DNA from: Bacilli bacterium
GTDB taxonomy: Bacteria > Bacillota_I > Bacilli_A > RF39 > UBA660
Reading direction: 5' to 3'
NCBI GenBank assembly: GCA_017411235.1
Contig: JAFPMR010000269.1
Span: forward strand, 1-6,760
DNA: 6,760 nt
Shown here: piece by piece, positions 1 to 4,578 of the stretch
Layout: every line of letters begins with the position of its first letter
How positions within the stretch are numbered: position 1 is the stretch's first letter
Made by a program: the position numbers and the translations under genes
Notes under the pieces: generated by a model
Told to the model about the DNA's origin: nothing
Seen by the model: only the letters and a program-made list of their open reading frames with translations
Database searches by the model: none

Positions 1-18
1 TCTATTATCTCAGTTTTT

Positions 19-27
19 ATTATAACA
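19..27 (-). promoter_or_regulatory. Extended -10 promoter reading out of the left edge
   Basis: The minus strand reads TGTTATAAT, a perfect TATAAT (19-24) with the TGn extension. No convincing -35 box lies 16-18 bases upstream. It sits just beyond the T-tract of the thioesterase gene's terminator, so it probably starts transcription of a minus-strand gene whose start lies left of the window. The match is exact, but the gene it serves is not visible. Confidence 0.5.
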
Positions 28-38
28 TAATTGGGTAT

Positions 39-64
39 AAAAAAATAGAAGTTTTACTTCTATT
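39..64 (-). terminator. Intrinsic terminator of the thioesterase gene
   Basis: Arms AATAGAAG (44-51) and CTTCTATT (57-64) pair perfectly over 8 bp around a 5-base loop. On the minus strand the hairpin is followed by an unbroken run of seven T (45 to 39, overlapping the stem base). The stem has only two G-C pairs, so it is not very stable, but the T-tract and its place at the gene end support termination. The thioesterase stop codon TAG (60-62) lies inside the 5' arm. The hairpin is nearly the same sequence as the one at 1291-1315. Confidence 0.65.
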
Positions 65-479
65 GTTTCTTTATATCTCTATCTAGAAAGAAATAAGTTC
101 CTTGTACTGTTGCAGCTAAGTCATTGTTGTCATTATAAACATCTGCTTTATATACTCCAAGAGTCATTCCTACTTTTACTGGAGTTGCTATACAAGTAAC
201 TCTTTTACCCCCACATGGTCTTAAGTAACTAATATTTGAATCTACCGTAACTACTTTTCTACCACTAGTAGAAGCAAGAGTTCCCATAGCAGAATCTGCT
301 AAACCAAATATTAAGCCACCATGAGCTATACCATGAGGATTTAAAGAATTATCATTTAGTTCTGCACTAACGATAACTTTTTCTTTTGTTATTTCTTCAA
401 AGTGTAAGTTATTGTATTTAAACCAACCATCTTTTTCTTCAAAATGGTATTTTATTTGGTCTTCTATTTCTTTTGCCAT
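60..479 (-). CDS. PaaI-type hotdog-fold acyl-CoA thioesterase
   Basis: This is a 139-residue protein of the small cytoplasmic hotdog thioesterase family (PaaI/YbgC-like), whose members hydrolyse acyl-CoA thioesters; the substrate cannot be read from sequence. The family signature is clear at residues 47-66: Asn47, Gly50, His53-Gly54-Gly55, then Asp62 in the 'fgLADsA' helix. Asn47, the HGG turn and Asp62 are the positions expected at the active site. A strand-rich second half (about 75-133) completes a single hotdog domain of normal length. I start at the ATG at 477-479. A longer reading from GTG at 486-488 is unlikely because that GTG is part of the Shine-Dalgarno GGAG (488-491), which is spaced 8 bases from the ATG. 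The gene is monocistronic, divergent from the 561-1289 gene, with its own terminator overlapping the stop codon. The family call is firm and the substrate unknown. Confidence 0.9.
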   Translation of the reverse strand: MAKEIEDQIKYHFEEKDGWFKYNNLHFEEITKEKVIVSAELNDNSLNPHGIAHGGLIFGLADSAMGTLASTSGRKVVTVDSNISYLRPCGGKRVTCIATPVKVGMTLGVYKADVYNDNNDLAATVQGTYFFLDRDIKKQ

Positions 480-487
480 AATAATCA

Positions 488-491
488 CTCC
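488..491 (-). promoter_or_regulatory. Shine-Dalgarno that fixes the thioesterase start
   Basis: The minus strand reads TTGGAGTGATTATT and then ATG. GGAG lies 8 bases from the ATG at 479. The in-frame GTG at 488 overlaps the last G of this motif and would have no ribosome binding site of its own, so the ATG is the better start. Confidence 0.75.
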
Positions 492-518
492 AAGTAAGAT
501 TTTAACTTATTTCTTAGA

Positions 519-524
519 ATAATA
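519..524 (-). promoter_or_regulatory. Possible -10 box for the thioesterase gene
   Basis: The minus strand has TATTAT (519-524), which would give a leader of about 30 bases before the ATG at 479. A competing candidate is TAAAAT (499-504), which would start transcription almost at the Shine-Dalgarno. Neither has a good -35 box. A promoter must lie in this divergent gap, but which box is used cannot be decided by eye. Confidence 0.3.
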
Positions 525-533
525 CTAGTTTTT

Positions 534-542
534 TGTTATAAT
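534..542 (+). promoter_or_regulatory. Extended -10 promoter of the OB-like protein gene
   Basis: TGTTATAAT is a perfect -10 hexamer (537-542) with the TGn extension. With a 17-base spacer the -35 position is TTAGAA (514-519), which matches the consensus TTGACA at only three of six positions. The predicted start near 549 leaves a leader of only about 12 bases before the ATG at 561, with AGGTG (551-555) as ribosome binding site. Confidence 0.65.
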
Positions 543-560
543 ATATTTACAGGTGGTTAT

Positions 561-1289
561 ATGAGTAAGAAGAATTTAATTATACTTATTGTATCTTTAT
601 TAATCATTATTTTAGTTGTTGGTATTGGTATTACTATTTCTAATAAAAAAGATAATGAGTTAGATAATACTAATACAGAGATTAAGATTGAAGATGTAGA
701 TAATGTTAGTTTAGTTGATGAAAAGTTAAAGGAAGGCGACTATCGTGTTACTCAAGCTTATTTACTAAACTATACTAGAAGAAAAGGTTCTGTATGGTAT
801 CGAAGTGAAGGTATTGTTACTAAGATTAAGTATGATGGTACTTCTGCTACTGTAACTATTACAAGTCCTGATAATAAGTCAAAGAAAGTTATTGCTAATA
901 TTGATAAAGATAATCTTAATGTTAAAGAAAAAGATCATGTTCATTTTGTAGGTACTATTGATATGAGAGATGGTACGATAAACTTAGCTAAGATTAGTAA
1001 AGAGGAAATTGATTATAATAATATTGTTGATATAACTTTAGCTGAGTTAGATGATAATATTTATTATTTAAAGAATACTTATGTAATAGTAAGTGGTTAT
1101 ATGATTACTGTTGCTGATAAATATAAACTTTATTCTAGTAAAACTGAATATAAGAAGGATGAAGAAGCTAATAATTATTTCTTAATTGAATGGCAAAATG
1201 AATTTAGTTATACTGGTACTTCAGAAGTTTTATTAAGATGTTTTATTGGTGATAGATATAAGTTAATTGGTTGTGAATTAGAGAAATAA
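561..1289 (+). CDS. Membrane-anchored exported protein with two OB-like segments
   Basis: This 242-residue protein is of unknown function. A short Ser-Lys-Lys N-terminus is followed by one hydrophobic helix (about residues 6-27) and no lipobox, which suggests an uncleaved anchor with the rest outside the membrane. A polar linker (28-60) leads to two beta-rich stretches. The first (about 82-145) has the pattern 'seGiVtkI..atVti ... vkekDhVhfvGti', and the second (about 172-240) has 'tyVivsGym ... RcfIGdrykLiGce'. Both resemble OB-fold (tRNA_anti-like) strands and spacing. Cys227 and Cys238 lie in the last strands and could form a disulfide. The start is the ATG after AGGTG at a 5-base spacing. 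It is a single-gene unit with its own extended -10 promoter, convergent with the lipoprotein gene at 1309-1974, with which it shares a terminator. Membrane anchoring is well supported. The OB assignment is inference from pattern, and any ligand is unknown. Confidence 0.8.
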   Translation: MSKKNLIILIVSLLIIILVVGIGITISNKKDNELDNTNTEIKIEDVDNVSLVDEKLKEGDYRVTQAYLLNYTRRKGSVWYRSEGIVTKIKYDGTSATVTITSPDNKSKKVIANIDKDNLNVKEKDHVHFVGTIDMRDGTINLAKISKEEIDYNNIVDITLAELDDNIYYLKNTYVIVSGYMITVADKYKLYSSKTEYKKDEEANNYFLIEWQNEFSYTGTSEVLLRCFIGDRYKLIGCELEK

Positions 1290-1315
1290 AAAAATAGGAG
1301 TTTAACTCCTATTTT
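1288..1315. terminator. Bidirectional terminator between convergent genes
   Basis: Arms AAAATAGGAG (1291-1300) and CTCCTATTTT (1306-1315) pair perfectly over 10 bp around the loop TTTAA. Read on the plus strand it starts just after the TAA of the 561-1289 gene and is followed by TTTTAATTT. Read on the minus strand it is followed by seven T (1294 to 1288). The lipoprotein gene's TAG stop (1309-1311) lies within the arm. It therefore serves both genes, with the better T-tract on the minus strand. Confidence 0.75.
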
Positions 1316-1974
1316 AATTTGATACTACTTTTTATTGTGTCTATTTCTTCGTATAGTTGTTGTTCTTCTCTAGTTGGTTCTGAGTTGTTTTCTTCTACTG
1401 GATAAATAACAACTACATAGTATTGTTTATTATTTCTAGCAACTTCCATTTTGAAATCATTTTTAGATAATTCTTTATATTCATCTGCAGGAATAGCAAT
1501 TATTTTAAAGGCTTCTTCACTCTTAGATGAATAGATTATGAAACCATTATTTATTTCTTTAACTGTTATGCTTTTCATTAATTTAGGAGGTATTGCTAAA
1601 GAGAAGATGTCATTACTAAAGTTATTGATATAAGATAAGATATTGTCTACACTATCTACTGCTATTGAGTATTTTAAATCAGTAGATCCTTCGTTAGCTT
1701 TAAGAATACCAGTAATAGTTGTTTCACTGTTATTTTTTAAGCTCTTATCGTATTCTATTTCTATTTTATCAGTTATAACACCATCTATAGAAATAGCTTT
1801 TTCTAGTTCAAGGATACTAACATTTTTGGTTTCTTCACCATCTTTAATAGTATTAATAATTATTTTTCCTTTTAAAGTGGTTGTTTTGTCCACCTCATAT
1901 TTTTCTACTTTGTCGCAACCTACTAGTACTAGAACTATTAATAATAAAAATGTAATTACTCTTATTTTTTTCAT
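1309..1974 (-). CDS. Lipoprotein of unknown function with a beta-rich two-part body
   Basis: This is a 221-residue predicted lipoprotein. Residues 1-20 form a classical signal: Met-Lys-Lys-Ile-Arg, a hydrophobic core, then the lipobox Leu-Val-Gly-Cys with the lipidated cysteine at Cys20. The mature protein would sit on the outer face of the membrane. Residues about 30-110 are beta-rich, with a 'tLkGkI ... isILELekaIsI ... teTtItGiLk' layout that recalls the OB-like DUF4431 pattern; this comes from memory and is uncertain. Residues about 121-195 ('iFSLaIPpklmksitVkEinNGfiIy') resemble a short beta domain frequent in Firmicutes exported proteins. The C-terminus is charged and helical. The ATG at 1974 is preceded by AGGAG (1985-1989) at a spacing of about 10 bases. 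It has its own extended -10 promoter, just after the terminator of the addA operon. Export and lipidation are well supported; the role is unknown. Confidence 0.85.
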   Translation of the reverse strand: MKKIRVITFLLLIVLVLVGCDKVEKYEVDKTTTLKGKIIINTIKDGEETKNVSILELEKAISIDGVITDKIEIEYDKSLKNNSETTITGILKANEGSTDLKYSIAVDSVDNILSYINNFSNDIFSLAIPPKLMKSITVKEINNGFIIYSSKSEEAFKIIAIPADEYKELSKNDFKMEVARNNKQYYVVVIYPVEENNSEPTREEQQLYEEIDTIKSSIKLK

Positions 1975-1995
1975 CTTATCTATTCTCCTAAATTA

Positions 1996-2004
1996 ATTAT
2001 AGCA
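1996..2004 (-). promoter_or_regulatory. Extended -10 promoter of the lipoprotein gene
   Basis: The minus strand reads TGCTATAAT, a perfect -10 hexamer (1996-2001) with the TGn extension. The -35 position at 16-18 base spacing shows no match to TTGACA. The predicted start lies near 1989, practically on the AGGAG at 1985-1989, giving a leader of about 15 bases. The upstream operon's terminator T-tract lies in the spacer of this promoter. Confidence 0.6.
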
Positions 2005-2006
2005 TT

Positions 2007-2042
2007 AAAAAACATTCACTCTTTTAAAAACAGTGAATGTTT
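2007..2042 (-). terminator. Intrinsic terminator of the addA operon
   Basis: Arms AAACATTCACT (2010-2020) and AGTGAATGTTT (2032-2042) pair perfectly over 11 bp around an 11-base loop that is itself partly self-complementary (TTTT/AAAA). On the minus strand the stem runs into six T (2012 to 2007). It starts about 10 bases past the stop codon of the last operon gene (2052-2054), so it closes the addA transcription unit. Confidence 0.75.
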
Positions 2043-2051
2043 ACCTATTTT

Positions 2052-2507
2052 TTACTTTAATTTACTTATATCGACTTTTGACTTTACAATGATAGTTTGA
2101 TATTTTCCTACTTCTCTATTAACGAAGCTTAGGAAATTAGTACAATTTGAAGAAGTGTCACTTTCTGTAAACTTTGTAAAGACACTAGCATCAGTATTTG
2201 AGAAGAAGCATTGTTGTGTTTCTTCTGTAACATTTGAACCATAATATGTAGCGTTGTTTTTGACAGGATCAATTTGTAAATACGTAATGCCTGTTACTGT
2301 ATATAAGCCGTTATGGTAATCGATTGTGTATACAATACCATCATCATTAAAGTTACATACCTTTTCGTTACATGTGTAACCGTTATGTTTTAAGTATCTT
2401 TTTAGTTTGTTTGAATCTTTGTTGTATATAGCTAGGAATAATGCTATAGCTGCTATTACAACTAATACTACTACTCCTATTAATAAGATTTTTTTCTTTT
2501 TATTCAT
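2052..2507 (-). CDS. Single-pass exported protein with four cysteines
   Basis: This 151-residue protein is not recognised. The N-terminus Met-Asn-Lys-Lys-Lys-Lys leads into one strong hydrophobic helix (about residues 7-28) with no lipobox, so the body is probably anchored and outside the cell. The body holds exactly four cysteines: Cys46 and Cys51 in 'GYTCNEKVC', then Cys100 and Cys122. If it is exposed, two disulfides are plausible. The middle is beta-rich ('GIVYTIDYHNGLYTV'), and the C-terminus ends in a lysine-rich strand. I start at ATG 2507. The GTG nine bases earlier (2516) is part of the ribosome binding site AGGTG (2514-2518), which lies 6 bases from the ATG and directly follows the upstream gene's TAG. 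It is the last gene of the addA operon, with a terminator shortly after. The topology is well supported, the function unknown. Confidence 0.8.
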   Translation of the reverse strand: MNKKKKILLIGVVVLVVIAAIALFLAIYNKDSNKLKRYLKHNGYTCNEKVCNFNDDGIVYTIDYHNGLYTVTGITYLQIDPVKNNATYYGSNVTEETQQCFFSNTDASVFTKFTESDTSSNCTNFLSFVNREVGKYQTIIVKSKVDISKLK

Positions 2508-2513
2508 ATTATT

Positions 2514-2518
2514 CACCT
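2514..2518 (-). promoter_or_regulatory. Shine-Dalgarno overlapping the upstream stop codon
   Basis: The minus strand reads TAGGTGAATAAT and then ATG. AGGTG is the ribosome binding site for the ATG at 2507, and its first AG also belongs to the TAG stop (2517-2519) of the membrane protein gene. This argues for translational coupling and against the GTG at 2516 as a start. Confidence 0.7.
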
Positions 2519-2942
2519 ACACTATTACTCCATTGTTTTTCTTTTTCTTTTCTTTGATTGTTTTCTTTTCGATAGTTGATTTGTCTGGATGAGTCTTTTT
2601 ATACTTTTTAAAGTATATGTAATTACAAATACTTAATATTGCTAGGATTGTATATTCTACTATGAAAACTATTAATTTTTTATCAAATAATCTTATTGAT
2701 AAAACTATTATTATTAACGATAAGATTATGTTAAAGAAGTTAGCAATTAAACCTAATTTCTGATGGGTATCTTTGATAAGGACGATACCTGTTATTATAT
2801 TTATAAAGAATGGTATTACCCAACCAATAAATAATGTTAACATTATTATTACTACTGTATTATCACTTAGTTTAGCTAGTAGTAATACAACTAACATTAT
2901 TAACGGAAGAACAATATCTAAAATAGCTAATTTCTTTTTCAT
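2517..2942 (-). CDS. Four-helix integral membrane protein
   Basis: This is a 141-residue membrane protein that I do not recognise. It has four hydrophobic segments at about residues 5-24, 29-56, 63-85 and 89-111, with short loops, and ends in a very lysine-rich tail (about 112-137, including runs 'KKTIKEKKKKNN') that by the positive-inside rule should be cytoplasmic. An even number of helices would place both ends inside. There are no obvious catalytic motifs; a proline and a glycine-tryptophan lie in helix 2. The ATG at 2942 overlaps the TGA of the preceding gene as ATGA, and GAGG about 7 bases upstream can act as ribosome binding site. Lying between a cytoplasmic coiled-coil protein and a small exported protein, it may form a membrane unit with the latter; that is inference from order only. 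Confidence 0.8.
   Translation of the reverse strand: MKKKLAILDIVLPLIMLVVLLLAKLSDNTVVIIMLTLFIGWVIPFFINIITGIVLIKDTHQKLGLIANFFNIILSLIIIVLSIRLFDKKLIVFIVEYTILAILSICNYIYFKKYKKTHPDKSTIEKKTIKEKKKKNNGVIV
2939..2942 (-). other. ATGA start-stop overlap
   Basis: The last codon of the 541-residue protein gene is TGA (2939-2941), and the four-helix membrane protein gene starts with the ATG at 2940-2942. This 4-base overlap is a usual sign of translational coupling. It also shows that TGA is a stop codon in this genome. Confidence 0.85.
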
Positions 2943-4564
2943 GCTAACCTCGGTAGATCATTTTGTTCAATGATTCCTTTTATTAAGTTTTGTTTGCTAA
3001 TTGTTAATAGTTCTTTAAATGATACTTCTAAGTAGAATGAATTATCTGTTTTTTCATAATCTTCAAAGATTATGATGTTATTAAATAATGAAGAATTATT
3101 ATTTGTTTTTAGGTAATAACTACAACCTATTATTGAATTACAGATATGAGATATTATTGAATGGTTGTAGTTATATAAATCTACATTGCGATATTTTGTT
3201 TTTTGTTTTTTCTTTAGGTCTTCATATTCTTTAGAAAGGGATGCTAATAAAGAATTTAATCTTGCTATAGCAATACTTTCTCTATTGATATTAGATACAC
3301 AGAATTCTAGTTCTTTTTGATATTTATCAGGTTCATAACCTTTACTATCTAAGTCTACTCTTTCTTGTTTATAGATATCTAGTTTAGATTTAGTAGATGC
3401 TATTTCAATATTTAAACTCTTAATCTTTGTTTTTAAATCTTGTTCATATTTAGCACAAATACTATTCATATATTTAGGTTTGATATTTGATAGATTTAGT
3501 AAGCTATAATCTATTTCTTCTTGGTTGTTTTGATAAGTAACTAAGAACTGACTTACTATTAGTATTAATGTTATTTGAATATCATTAATACCATTCTCTT
3601 CTTTTATCTTGTTGTATGTCTTTTTAGGACTTGAATTTAAGACAGTTATTAAATCTAATAGTTTATCTATAGAAGCATTAGTATGTTCAAGTAAGGTTAT
3701 ATCATTACTTGATTGCCATACTACATTTTCTATTAAATGAACTTGTTTACTTAATTGATAATTTAAGAAGTCTTCGTTAATGAATTCTTTTAGTTTATTT
3801 AATTGTTTTTCTTCAATATCTAGTAAATTGCATTTGCTTTCTTTTAATTCAAAGCCTTCTTTTTTACATTCATTTTTTAATAGATTGTAGAAAATCATAT
3901 AAGTCTCTTTATTCTCTAATCCATGTTTATATTGTTTTAAATGTTTTAGATAATTAATAGCAGCATTCTTTACTATAAGAATATTGTTTTCTTTCATTTC
4001 TTTTGATGTATCAGTATGTTTTACTACTATATTGTAGTAAGTAAAGTTACTTAAGAATTTTTCTGTATCATTAAATGATACTACTTTTTCTGTTTCTTTT
4101 TCTGGTATTGTGTAACAGATATTGATTTCTTTTGTTTCTCCACTAGTAGGATTAGCAAATAACATTGTTAAGAACGTTAGTAACCAGTTTACTTCTATAT
4201 AAGTGTCATCTATGAATTCAATGGTATTATTCTTTTCCGAATAATGGTATTCAGTAGTTAATAGTTTTTGTTTGATATTAAGTACTAAATCTAATTCATT
4301 TTGACTTTCTATATTAGTTACATTTGGTACATCGAATTCTTTATGTTCATATTTATTTAGATATTCTTCATATCGATCTTCTAAGTAACTTTGATCATTA
4401 ACCATTAATTTAAAGAGATAAAGAAAGATAGAAAAAGTCTTTCTTTCTTTTTCATGGTAAAAATATGTGCATTCACTAACTTGTTTTTTAGGATTTTTAA
4501 TCATTTCTAATAGTGATTCTATTATTAGTGATACTTGTTCTTTAGTATTAGTGTATACGCGCAT
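2939..4564 (-). CDS. Unrecognised 541-residue protein with a coiled coil, next to AddA
   Basis: I recognise no family in this protein. It is soluble and rich in Lys, Asn and Glu, with no signal peptide or transmembrane helix. Residues 1-135 look mostly helical. About 145-185 is mixed with strands ('KEINICYTIPEKE'). About 195-360 is helical again. Residues about 368-455 form a likely antiparallel coiled coil: two heptad-like helices ('KTKIKSLNIEIASTKSKLD' and 'IARLNSLLASLSKEYEDL') around a Gly-Tyr-Glu-Pro turn near 409-412. A mixed C-terminal domain (460-541) has a strand pair 'NNIIIF' and 'FYLEVSF'. I see no Walker A, helicase or PD-(D/E)xK motif, and its eight or so cysteines are not spaced like an iron-sulfur cluster, so it does not look like AddB. 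The start is fixed by an excellent AAGGAGGTG that overlaps the addA stop codon. A role alongside AddA is suggested by the operon only. Confidence 0.85.
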   Translation of the reverse strand: MRVYTNTKEQVSLIIESLLEMIKNPKKQVSECTYFYHEKERKTFSIFLYLFKLMVNDQSYLEDRYEEYLNKYEHKEFDVPNVTNIESQNELDLVLNIKQKLLTTEYHYSEKNNTIEFIDDTYIEVNWLLTFLTMLFANPTSGETKEINICYTIPEKETEKVVSFNDTEKFLSNFTYYNIVVKHTDTSKEMKENNILIVKNAAINYLKHLKQYKHGLENKETYMIFYNLLKNECKKEGFELKESKCNLLDIEEKQLNKLKEFINEDFLNYQLSKQVHLIENVVWQSSNDITLLEHTNASIDKLLDLITVLNSSPKKTYNKIKEENGINDIQITLILIVSQFLVTYQNNQEEIDYSLLNLSNIKPKYMNSICAKYEQDLKTKIKSLNIEIASTKSKLDIYKQERVDLDSKGYEPDKYQKELEFCVSNINRESIAIARLNSLLASLSKEYEDLKKKQKTKYRNVDLYNYNHSIISHICNSIIGCSYYLKTNNNSSLFNNIIIFEDYEKTDNSFYLEVSFKELLTISKQNLIKGIIEQNDLPRLA

Positions 4565-4569
4565 ATTTT

Positions 4570-4578
4570 CACCTCCTT
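4570..4578 (-). promoter_or_regulatory. Strong Shine-Dalgarno built over the addA stop codon
   Basis: The minus strand reads AAGGAGGTG followed by five bases and the ATG at 4564. The addA stop codon TAA (4577-4579) supplies the two A of this near-perfect ribosome binding site. Ribosomes ending addA therefore sit on the binding site of the next gene, which suggests coupled translation. Confidence 0.85.

Noticed and set aside
480..488. GTG start that adds three residues to the thioesterase
   Set aside because: The GTG is part of the Shine-Dalgarno that serves the ATG at 479 and has no binding site in front of it.
1643..1996. Plus-strand open frame of 117 codons
   Set aside because: It lies antisense to the lipoprotein gene, has no ribosome binding site that I can see, and its product is the hydrophobic composition expected from the reverse strand of an AT-rich gene.
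2508..2516. GTG start that adds three residues to the four-cysteine protein
   Set aside because: The GTG is the end of the AGGTG ribosome binding site for the ATG at 2507.
2407..2592. Plus-strand open frame of 61 codons
   Set aside because: It is antisense to the start and end of two well-supported minus-strand genes. Its phenylalanine runs are the mirror of lysine codons on the other strand.
2939..2942. Mycoplasma-type code with TGA as tryptophan, suggested by the AT-rich composition
   Set aside because: TGA ends the 541-residue protein within a clean ATGA overlap, and tryptophan is written TGG where I checked, for example in the thioesterase.
2773..2973. Plus-strand open frame of 66 codons
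   Set aside because: It is antisense to the four-helix membrane protein gene, with no start signal of its own.
2939..4564. The 541-residue protein as a divergent AddB
   Set aside because: It is about half the usual AddB length and shows neither the C-terminal nuclease motif nor the cysteine pattern of the AddB iron-sulfur cluster.
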